A stretch of DNA of 39,491 bases. Origin: Gammaproteobacteria bacterium. Lineage in GTDB: Bacteria; Pseudomonadota; Gammaproteobacteria; Eutrophobiales; Eutrophobiaceae. Each line of letters opens with the position of its first letter. The stretch's first letter is position 1. The DNA lies in the NCBI GenBank assembly GCA_022826885.1, contig JAJDUB010000040.1:1-39491 (forward strand), written 5' to 3'. Positions 33,298 through 39,491 of the stretch are shown here, piece by piece. Below the pieces are notes generated by a model. That model had not been told where the DNA came from. It made no database searches and was given only the letters and a program-made list of their open reading frames with translations. A program made the position numbers and the translations under genes.

Positions 33298-35529
33298 ATG
33301 AAAATTGATAATATTTGTACTGTTGTCCTTCACCTCTTCATCATTTTTGTCATAAGTGTTTCTCCAGCATCGGCGCAATCGGTTCTTGAAGAAATTATAG
33401 TGACAGCCCGAAAACGGGAACAAAACATTCAGGATGTCTCGATCTCGATTACCGCATTCACGGCAAGACGAATCCAGGAAATGAACCTGCTCAGCGCCCA
33501 CGAAATTTCATGGATGACTCCCGGAATGTATGCCAACGCACCCATGGGCGGCAATCTCAACCCGATGTATACCATCCGCGGCATAGGATTGAATGACATT
33601 TTTACCAACAATAGTCCGACAGTCGGGCTCTACGTAGACGAGGTAATTCAACCCTTTTCACCGATGATGGCGTTTCAGATGTTTGACCTGGAGCGCATAG
33701 AAGTATTGAAAGGTCCGCAAGGCACACTGTACGGGCGTAATACCACCGGCGGCGCCATCAATTTTATCAGCAGGCGGCCTGGAGAAGAACTCAATGGTTT
33801 TCTTCGCGCCGGCTACGGTGAGTTTGACAGGGTGGAGGCGGAGGGAGCAATAGGAGGACCTATTTCAGATAACCTGGGTGGGAGACTCGCTTTTTTGACC
33901 ACCCAACAAAGCGACGGCTGGATGACAAATGCCGTTACCGGCAAGAAAGTAGGTGAAATCGACCAGGTGGCGGTGCGCGGCATATTACAGTGGCAACCTG
34001 CTGATAATTTCGAAGTCGAATTCATTGGACGCTATGCAGAAGACAATTCCGACACCCATTTGCGCGAACATGTCGGGTTTGTCGATGCCCCGTTCTCGTT
34101 TAATCTGTGTGAGGGTGCTATTGCCGGGTACCGGGATGAAGGAAATTGTGTCAGCTTTCTGGGCTTTTTCGACCCCAATGCAGATGATCGGTACACCCAC
34201 TCGAACAGCTCAGCCCACGGTAATGATAACGATACTGAGACGTTCGGTTTGACCTTGAAGGCAAACTGGGAGATCGGGGAAATGACCTTGACTTCTGTTA
34301 CCGGCTACTCCGAATTTGACCGGGTCTGGTCAGAAGATGCAGACGGTTCTGCCCTAATCATGATCGATGGCCTGTTAACTGACGATGCCACTACATTCAG
34401 TCAGGAACTCAGGTTGAGTGGTGATTGGAACCGTATTGACTGGGTTGTCGGCGCGTTTTTCTCTGACGATGAAATCTATTTTAATTTTTATGCGGATCTT
34501 GCGGAGCATATTTTCCTGACTGTTGCAGAAACCGATTTCACACAGAAATCATCAAGTATCGCGGTGTTCGGTCATGTTGATTTTGCTTTAACGAACATGC
34601 TATCGATGGTCGGTGGCTTACGTTATACCTATGAGGATAAAGAGATGCGCTACGACGCATCTGATCTCAACCCATACGGAACTACACAATTTCTACCGCC
34701 TACTGTGAGTGGTTACAAGGATAGAATTTCCAATAATGAAATATCAGGTCAGGCAGGCCTGAATTTTCAGGTGACCGATGACATTCTTACGTATGTTACT
34801 TTTAACCGTGGTTTCAAGACTGGAGGATACAAGGGGTCGATTGCCTTCAGTCCGGCCGAAGTGGAGCCGTTTATTCAGGAAACCGTATATGCCTACGAGG
34901 CAGGCATCAAGTCAACCTGGGCGAATAATAGAGTACGGTTTAACGCCGCCGCATATTATTCCGACTGGAAAGACTTTCAGGCATTTGTGACGGAGATACG
35001 TAGTGGTATCCCAGTCATTTTGCTGACTAATGCCGGCGATGCCGAAATATACGGCATGGAAGCGGACCTTCTGTTGCATCCCGCGGTCGGCCTGGACATC
35101 CAGGCTACCATCAACTGGATGGAAACTGAAGTTAAAAAATATAACACTATTCCCGGCACCGCGGATGCAACCGGCAACAAGCTGGCAAATGCCCCCGATT
35201 TTATGTTTAATGGGCGGGTTCGTTATGAATTTCCCCTGGCCAATAGCGGTTTTAATGCCTATATTTCATCTGACCTCCTATACAGGGATAGGGTGTATTA
35301 CTCATTGTTCAATCGCGGCCAGGCCTCTCAGGCGGGTAACTGGTTGTGGAATGGGCGAATAGGTGTAATTACCCAGGATGGAAAGTGGGAAGCATCAGTG
35401 TGGGGTAAAAATCTTACGGATGATGCCTATATTACCTATCACTACGACAATAGCGGCGGGATATTTCCTTCACAAAACTTTATCGGCGAACCGCGCACAT
35501 TCGGCGTCAGCGTCCAGTATAACTTCTGA
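33298..35529 (+). CDS. TonB-dependent outer-membrane receptor 2
   Basis: A 743-aa receptor. A signal peptide (MKIDNICTVVLHLFIIFVISVSPASAQ) precedes VLEEIIVTARKREQNIQDVSISITAF, which holds the TonB-box region. The plug motif is IEVLKGPQGTLYGRNTTGGAINFISRRP, and the C-terminus VSVQYNF ends in Phe. ATG 33298 is chosen over GTG 33274 because the signal peptide starts there and GGGGG precedes it. It has the same overall plan as receptor 1 but differs along the barrel, so the two probably bind different ligands. It is divergent from hyuA and shares its operator region. Confidence 0.94.
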   Translation: MKIDNICTVVLHLFIIFVISVSPASAQSVLEEIIVTARKREQNIQDVSISITAFTARRIQEMNLLSAHEISWMTPGMYANAPMGGNLNPMYTIRGIGLNDIFTNNSPTVGLYVDEVIQPFSPMMAFQMFDLERIEVLKGPQGTLYGRNTTGGAINFISRRPGEELNGFLRAGYGEFDRVEAEGAIGGPISDNLGGRLAFLTTQQSDGWMTNAVTGKKVGEIDQVAVRGILQWQPADNFEVEFIGRYAEDNSDTHLREHVGFVDAPFSFNLCEGAIAGYRDEGNCVSFLGFFDPNADDRYTHSNSSAHGNDNDTETFGLTLKANWEIGEMTLTSVTGYSEFDRVWSEDADGSALIMIDGLLTDDATTFSQELRLSGDWNRIDWVVGAFFSDDEIYFNFYADLAEHIFLTVAETDFTQKSSSIAVFGHVDFALTNMLSMVGGLRYTYEDKEMRYDASDLNPYGTTQFLPPTVSGYKDRISNNEISGQAGLNFQVTDDILTYVTFNRGFKTGGYKGSIAFSPAEVEPFIQETVYAYEAGIKSTWANNRVRFNAAAYYSDWKDFQAFVTEIRSGIPVILLTNAGDAEIYGMEADLLLHPAVGLDIQATINWMETEVKKYNTIPGTADATGNKLANAPDFMFNGRVRYEFPLANSGFNAYISSDLLYRDRVYYSLFNRGQASQAGNWLWNGRIGVITQDGKWEASVWGKNLTDDAYITYHYDNSGGIFPSQNFIGEPRTFGVSVQYNF

Positions 35530-35694
35530 TCCACGAAGGGTATCTACACCATTATTTGCTGTCTGGGGAAGGGTATACTGAGTTCCCGGATGATCTTCCG
35601 CGCCGCGTTGCAACAGAAGTTTGCAACCGTAACGGCATTGATGTACAACCATGATAGCCGGATTTCGAATACCTCATAATTAAGGATAGTAATC

Positions 35695-36465
35695 ATGACG
35701 AAACGAATATTAGCTGTAAATCCTGTCGTATCCACGAAATGGATTGACATGATGAATACTAATCTCAAGCCTTACGTATCACCAGGTTTTGAACTGGATT
35801 GCGTTAATGTGCCGTACGGAGGCATGGAATCAATAGAAGGACTTTATTATTGCGCAACAACCACGCCGTATATTGTTGAACGGATTATCCAGGCGGAAAA
35901 ACAGGGTTACAACGCCGCCATGTCGTTCTGTTTCGGCGATCCGGGTGTTAAGGAAGCACGCGAAAACGTCTCCATTCCGGTTATCGGTGTCGGTGAAGCA
36001 GCGCTCCATACCGCAATGATGTGTGGGGTCAGGGTCGGCATCCTGTCGGTGGGCGGCACCTATCGAAGCAGGCATCACAATGCAATGATGTATGCCGTAC
36101 GCGACATGGTGGTGGGCTATAGATTGTCCGACCGCGTAGTGTCTTACCGCACTACAGGCAAGCCGGTTGAGCAATGTCAGGAAGAAGAAGTGTTCGAGAA
36201 CTTATGCGAGCAATCAAAACTCGCTATAGAAGAAGACGGGGTTGACGTGCTGGTGCTCGGTTGTACCGGAATGGTCGGATTGTCTGACAGGCTGCATAAA
36301 GTCATGGAGGTGCCTGTCATTGATCCGACTTTGGCTGGTTTGAAACATGCAGAAATGTTAATTTCCCTGGGACTGAGTCACAGCCGGCTGGCGCATCCCT
36401 CGCCGGAAGACGTCGGTGCGATATGTGAGATGAAGTGGCCGCCGACACTGCGCCAGCCGGAATAA
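35695..36465 (+). CDS. Hydantoin/Asp-Glu racemase family protein
   Basis: A 256-aa cofactor-independent racemase. The two catalytic cysteines are in place: Cys79 in MSFCFGDPG and Cys190 in VLGCTGM. CFGDPG is the form seen in hydantoin racemases, distinct from maleate isomerases. It would interconvert enantiomers of a 5-substituted hydantoin or similar cyclic amide, allowing a stereospecific ring opener to use both. It lies downstream of TonB receptor 2, opposite the hyuAB operon. The 165-bp gap before it holds a weak hairpin (GGGAA/TTCCC) and no gene. Confidence 0.88.
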   Translation: MTKRILAVNPVVSTKWIDMMNTNLKPYVSPGFELDCVNVPYGGMESIEGLYYCATTTPYIVERIIQAEKQGYNAAMSFCFGDPGVKEARENVSIPVIGVGEAALHTAMMCGVRVGILSVGGTYRSRHHNAMMYAVRDMVVGYRLSDRVVSYRTTGKPVEQCQEEEVFENLCEQSKLAIEEDGVDVLVLGCTGMVGLSDRLHKVMEVPVIDPTLAGLKHAEMLISLGLSHSRLAHPSPEDVGAICEMKWPPTLRQPE

Positions 36466-36516
36466 ACATCAACAGGAAATTCAGAAAAGCGTATCATTTG
36501 TTCAGGTAACCTTGGC

Positions 36517-36540
36517 GCCCGGATTTCTTAACGGGCTTTT
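36517..36540 (+). terminator. Possible intrinsic terminator after the racemase gene
   Basis: GCCCG, a 10-base loop and CGGGC are followed by TTTT, 52 bp past the racemase stop. The stem is short, so read-through into the Rieske gene is likely. Confidence 0.4.
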
Positions 36541-36552
36541 CGATAAACAAGG

Positions 36553-37875
36553 ATGAAGGATAAATACGATACGACTCAAATCTCCTCCCTGGTACGCCCG
36601 GATTGCGTGCACAGGGATGTGTATATCGAGCCGGAAATTTTCAACCTGGAAATACAACGGATCTTTGCGCGCGCCTGGAACTACCTGTGCCATGAAAGCC
36701 AGTTACCCGATACCGGCGATTACCTGACTACGGATATCGTCGGCAATCCCGTCGTGGTTATTCGCCATGATGACCATACCATCAAGGTACTGCACAATCG
36801 TTGTGCCCATAGAGGCGCCAAGGTACTGGAAAATACACAGGGTAACGCCAGAGTATTGAGTTGCATTTATCACGGCTGGCGCTACAGGACCGACGGCGAG
36901 TTGCTTTCCATTCCCTGCCGGGACAATTACCGGAATACGGATGTCGAAAATAACCAGGCGCATTACGGACTGCCCGAAATAAGGTCGGAAAGCTGCCGCG
37001 GCTTCATTTTTGCAAACCTGGCAGGGAACGCACCCGGTTTAATCGATTGGTTGGGCGGCGCCCGGCGCGCCCTGGACAATATGATTGACCGCTCTCCGGA
37101 AGGACAGATAGAAGCAGTAAGGGGTTCGTTTCGGGCTGTGTACCGCAACAACTGGAAGATCTACCTGGAAAACCTCCATGACGGCATGCACCCGCTGCAC
37201 GTGCACCAGTCTTCCATCGCGGCCAGCCGGGCACAAATCGACAGTATCGAAAAAACGTCAGGGGAGACGCCTCCCCTCGCCCTCCAACTGATGCAGGCAA
37301 ATGCCCAGGGTTACAGTGAGATGAAGCAATTGGAGGTCACCTGTTATGAACACGGTCACAGTGACATGCGCGGCTTCCGTAACCCGGACACTGCGGCCGA
37401 CCCAGCCTACCGGGATTACGTGGACCGGCACCGCTCAAACTACGGTAAGGAGAAGTCCGCTGAAATCCTGAATATGAACCTGCACAACGTCAACTTCTAT
37501 CCGGGCGTCTCGGCACACCCGCGCTTCCTGCAGATGCGCGTGATCAGGCCGCTGGCGGTAAACAGGACAGCCATCGAGATTAGCGTATTCCGCTGGAAGG
37601 GCGCGCCGGAAGAAATCAACCAGAAAAATATAATCTATGCCAATACCATCCACTCTCCCTCCTCGCTGATCAAATCCGACGACCTGGAAGCCTACCGGCG
37701 CGTGCAGGAAGGGTTGCGCTCATCGGGGAGAGAATGGATAAGCCAGCACAGCCTGTTTGAACCTGACACGGAAGACGTCTCACCGCAGTCCGCGTTGAGC
37801 GAGCAGTATATCCGCAACCAGTATAGGGCCTGGCTGGCCTGTATGTGCAGTCCGGAAAGCACTGGAGACGGTTAA
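36553..37875 (+). CDS. Rieske non-heme iron oxygenase, alpha subunit
   Basis: A 440-aa terminal oxygenase. The Rieske [2Fe-2S] motif is complete: Cys84-x-His86, 17 residues, Cys104-x2-His107 (CAHRG...CIYHGW). The mononuclear iron site has Asp210 as bridging residue and His213/His218 (DGMHPLHVH), with the third ligand probably the Asp in SDDLEAYRRVQEGL. It would dihydroxylate an aromatic ring, demethylate or mono-oxygenate. No beta subunit, ferredoxin or reductase is adjacent. AAGG abuts ATG 36553, an unusually close ribosome site. Confidence 0.93.
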   Translation: MKDKYDTTQISSLVRPDCVHRDVYIEPEIFNLEIQRIFARAWNYLCHESQLPDTGDYLTTDIVGNPVVVIRHDDHTIKVLHNRCAHRGAKVLENTQGNARVLSCIYHGWRYRTDGELLSIPCRDNYRNTDVENNQAHYGLPEIRSESCRGFIFANLAGNAPGLIDWLGGARRALDNMIDRSPEGQIEAVRGSFRAVYRNNWKIYLENLHDGMHPLHVHQSSIAASRAQIDSIEKTSGETPPLALQLMQANAQGYSEMKQLEVTCYEHGHSDMRGFRNPDTAADPAYRDYVDRHRSNYGKEKSAEILNMNLHNVNFYPGVSAHPRFLQMRVIRPLAVNRTAIEISVFRWKGAPEEINQKNIIYANTIHSPSSLIKSDDLEAYRRVQEGLRSSGREWISQHSLFEPDTEDVSPQSALSEQYIRNQYRAWLACMCSPESTGDG

Positions 37876-37899
37876 CAGAAGCATGTTGCCCAGGTTTCC

Positions 37900-37923
37900 G
37901 GGGACAGAATTAATTCTGTCCCC
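37900..37923. repeat. 24-bp perfect palindrome, REP-like
   Basis: Two 12-base arms (GGGGACAGAATT and its complement) meet with no loop, 24 bp past the Rieske stop. GGGGACAGAATT-type palindromes are common dispersed intergenic elements in gammaproteobacterial genomes, often near REP-associated tyrosine transposases (recalled, not checked). None is encoded here. It can also act as a terminator for the Rieske gene. Confidence 0.6.
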
Positions 37924-37989
37924 AATGTTTACATTAGCAAGGCCTGATTGCCTGTACTGATTTTTTCACTTTCAATATTTGAGTTGTTT

Positions 37990-38008
37990 GGATATACTTG
38001 GGATATAC
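37990..38008 (+). promoter_or_regulatory. Paired GGATATAC sites before mazEF
   Basis: GGATATAC occurs at 37990-37997 and 38001-38008, one helical turn apart, 26 bp before mazE. A weak promoter (TTGAGT 37979-37984, 17 bp, GATATA) overlaps the second site. This would suit autorepression by MazE/MazF. Confidence 0.45.
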
Positions 38009-38033
38009 ATTCAGTCGATCGAGAAGGCAGGTT

Positions 38034-38282
38034 ATGCTGACTAAAATCCAGAAATGGGGAAACAGCCAGGGACTTCGCTTCACGAAGGCCCTCCTCCATG
38101 AAGCCCGAATTAACGTGGGTGATGAAGTGAATGTTTCAATCCAGGAAGGACGAATAATTGTGGAACCCATGACCAATGTGAGGGGACGATACGATTTGAA
38201 GGAGTTGGTATCCAGAATGCCGGAAACGTATCAGTCTGAAGAAGTAAACTGGGGACCACCCGTTGGCAAGGAAGTATGGTAA
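38034..38282 (+). CDS. mazE: MazE-type antitoxin (AbrB fold)
   Basis: An 82-aa SpoVT/AbrB-type swapped-hairpin protein. KIQKWGNSQGLRFTKALL is the DNA-binding N-terminus, DEVNVSIQEGRIIVEPM the second hairpin, and the acidic/proline C-terminus would cover MazF. ATG 38034 follows AAGGCAGG; the longer frame to 37998 has no such site. Its stop abuts the toxin start. Confidence 0.9.
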   Translation: MLTKIQKWGNSQGLRFTKALLHEARINVGDEVNVSIQEGRIIVEPMTNVRGRYDLKELVSRMPETYQSEEVNWGPPVGKEVW

Positions 38283-38627
38283 ATGCCCGTATATATTCCC
38301 GAAAAAGGGGATTTCGTGGTCTTGAGCTTCGATCCACAGAGCGGACACGAACAAAAAGGACGTCGTCCGGCATTGGTAGTAAGCAATACCCTGTTCAATC
38401 GCCATACCGGACTTGCCATAGTGTGCCCCATCACCAACAGCTTCAGGAATATTCCCTTTCACCTGGCAATCCCCAATGAGTCATCCCTTACGGGCTACAT
38501 TATGGTAGAGCAGGTCAAGTCTGTTGACTACGCAAGCCGACGGGCGAAGTTCGTCGAAAGAGCGCCTGGCTCCATGCTTGACGAGGTTCTGGGCATCCTG
38601 GATGCGTGTCTCTATACTTCATCCTGA
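38283..38627 (+). CDS. mazF: MazF-type endoribonuclease toxin
   Basis: A 114-aa PemK/MazF RNase. The family signature is GDFVVLSFDPQSGHEQKGRRPALVVS at ~9-34, with the catalytic Arg in GRRPALVV, then VCPITNS with the Thr/Ser of the active site and VEQVKSVDY. It cleaves single-stranded RNA at a short motif that cannot be predicted here. It starts immediately after the mazE TAA. Confidence 0.93.
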   Translation: MPVYIPEKGDFVVLSFDPQSGHEQKGRRPALVVSNTLFNRHTGLAIVCPITNSFRNIPFHLAIPNESSLTGYIMVEQVKSVDYASRRAKFVERAPGSMLDEVLGILDACLYTSS

Positions 38628-38682
38628 TCCGGAATAAATTTAATCATCCGGATTTAACATGCATATTCGTTTACTTTAAATA

Positions 38683-39333
38683 ATGTTCCCGGAATTATCT
38701 CCCAGAAATACGGCCCTGCTCATCGTAGACATGAGCCTGGATTTTCTGCAGGTCGGCGCTCCCTTTGAGACAGTAGAAGGACGGGACATGCTGCCCAACC
38801 TGACCAGGTTTATCCGGCATTGCCGTGAGGTAAAACTGCCGATCGTTTATCTGAATCATGTCCATCATCCTGGTGCCAATGACAAGGGCACCCTGGCAGA
38901 CCGGTTTCCCGTTATCCGGGAGGGCAAGGCCGTGCGGGGGGGCACGGAGGGTGTCAAAATCTGGCCGGAGATTGCTCCACAGCCGGGTGATATTCTCATT
39001 GAGAAGATCAGGCAATCCGGTTTCATGTACACCAGACTGGATGCAACGCTCAAGGAATTAAACGTAGTTAACCTCCTGATGGCGGGCGTTTCAACCGGTG
39101 CCTGTGTTGAATCCACCGCAAGGGACGCGGTGTCACGTGATTATTTCGTCTATATGCTGAGTGATGTCACGGCAACCTCGGGTATCTCCGACCTGGGCTG
39201 GGGGGAGATGGATTCCGACACCTTGCAGCGGGTATTTTTGACCAATTTCGCCTACCACCTGGGAAAAGTGGCTTCGACAGGAGAATTGATGGCAGGGCCT
39301 CTTGCCGTACGTATCCAGGTCATACACGGTTGA
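38683..39333 (+). CDS. Isochorismatase-fold cysteine hydrolase (N-carbamoylsarcosine amidase/biuret hydrolase-like)
   Basis: A 216-aa cysteine amidohydrolase. The triad is Asp16 (LLIVDM), Lys108 (LIEKIRQSGF) and Cys141 (AGVSTGACVEST), with the cis-peptide GVST segment before the Cys. Homologues hydrolyse N-carbamoylsarcosine, biuret, nicotinamide or ureidoacrylate. Near HyuAB and a hydantoin racemase, an N-carbamoyl amino acid amidase role is attractive: HyuAB opens the ring and this enzyme releases ammonia and carbon dioxide. That is inference. No clear ribosome site precedes ATG 38683. Confidence 0.87.
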   Translation: MFPELSPRNTALLIVDMSLDFLQVGAPFETVEGRDMLPNLTRFIRHCREVKLPIVYLNHVHHPGANDKGTLADRFPVIREGKAVRGGTEGVKIWPEIAPQPGDILIEKIRQSGFMYTRLDATLKELNVVNLLMAGVSTGACVESTARDAVSRDYFVYMLSDVTATSGISDLGWGEMDSDTLQRVFLTNFAYHLGKVASTGELMAGPLAVRIQVIHG

Positions 39334-39490
39334 CGTCGGTACCAGGGTAGAATTCGGCAAAAATAAACCAGAACAACCGGCTCTTCAACGTATTGACCCG
39401 GTCAAGTTTTTCTCCGGTACCGGTATTACCGAAAATATCTACCTCCGTCACATCGCCATCCGTCGTGTTGAAAAAAGCGGCGACTGAATC
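39320..39490 (-). CDS. Partial gene entering from the right edge, possibly DUF3179-like
   Basis: A minus-strand frame is open from the window edge to TGA at 39320 (56 codons). The end of the protein reads LKSRLFWFIFAEFYPGTDVNRV. The FWF..AEFYPGT ending recalls the C-terminus of DUF3179 proteins, a weak match from memory. It overlaps the isochorismatase gene's 3' end by 14 bp (convergent). The opposite-strand frame at 39302-39487 looks like its shadow. Function unknown. Confidence 0.4.
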   Translation of the reverse strand, partial: DSVAAFFNTTDGDVTEVDIFGNTGTGEKLDRVNTLKSRLFWFIFAEFYPGTDVNRV

Positions 39491-39491
39491 A

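Noticed and set aside
35648..35672. A fourth tRNA-end core before the racemase gene
   Set aside because: GATAGCCGGATTTCGAAT resembles the core but has an extra base in the T-loop region, no acceptor match and no shared arm.
39302..39487. Plus-strand frame at the right edge
   Set aside because: It starts inside the isochorismatase gene. The minus-strand frame reads as a more natural protein end.
1..39491. CRISPR array, phage genes, IS transposase or intact tRNA/rRNA
   Set aside because: No regularly spaced repeat series, integrase or transposase motif, or full cloverleaf was found on either strand by eye.

Overview
The window is from a Gram-negative bacterium, most likely a gammaproteobacterium with an oligotrophic or marine type of metabolism. 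This is inferred from two TonB-dependent outer-membrane receptors, a Tat-exported flavoenzyme, dense catabolic operons and a tRNA-Thr-like 3' end with an encoded CCA. No rRNA, intact tRNA, phage, transposase or CRISPR is visible. Almost every gene is an oxidoreductase, amidohydrolase or amine/amide-metabolism enzyme, a transporter, a regulator or a toxin-antitoxin gene.

Layout. (1) 1-2832, minus: a formamidase/acetamidase, then a DUF5916/CBM9-type outer-membrane protein that runs off the left edge. (2) 3011-6910, plus: a tightly coupled trio of an oxalyl-CoA-synthetase-like ligase, a ketopantoate-reductase-like enzyme and a His-flavinylated oxidase. (3) 6919-10118: a defence/stability patch with a Fic protein, a DUF1778/GNAT pair and a FitA/FitB (VapBC) pair, all on the minus strand, with related repeats just past each toxin gene. 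Two of these repeats begin with a 20-bp tRNA 3' end; a third copy lies at 23475. (4) 10318-15647, minus: a six-gene overlapping operon of a glutamine-synthetase-like ligase, alpha/beta hydrolase, M29/NicX-like metalloenzyme, cytochrome P450, [3Fe-4S] ferredoxin and class II glutamine amidotransferase, divergent from a winged-helix/ATPase regulator (15912-17762). (5) 17793-20610, minus: a PuuD-like C26 gamma-glutamyl hydrolase and a Tat-exported spermidine-dehydrogenase-like flavoprotein, divergent from TonB receptor 1 (20921-23395). (6) 23685-26175: an MFS transporter divergent from a PLP trans-sulfuration enzyme. (7) 26172-33129, minus: hyuA-hyuB-amidohydrolase-gntR-MFS, divergent from TonB receptor 2 (33298-35529), which has a clear sigma70 promoter and a FadR-type operator. 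(8) 35695-39333, plus: hydantoin racemase, Rieske oxygenase, MazEF and an isochorismatase-fold amidohydrolase. A minus-strand partial gene enters at the right edge.

Functional reading (inference). Regions 4 and 5 look like an amine-catabolism unit that activates the amine as a gamma-glutamyl amide, oxidises it by P450 and/or flavoprotein, and releases glutamate with one or both of two unrelated amidase folds. Regions 7 and 8 look like a cyclic-amide (hydantoin, oxoproline or lactam type) pathway: ATP-dependent ring opening by HyuAB, racemisation, and removal of a carbamoyl or amide group. Each unit has its own TonB receptor transcribed divergently. The tRNA-end repeats suggest that these blocks arrived by repeated integration at one tRNA locus, or are carried as tRNA-end-flanked cassettes.
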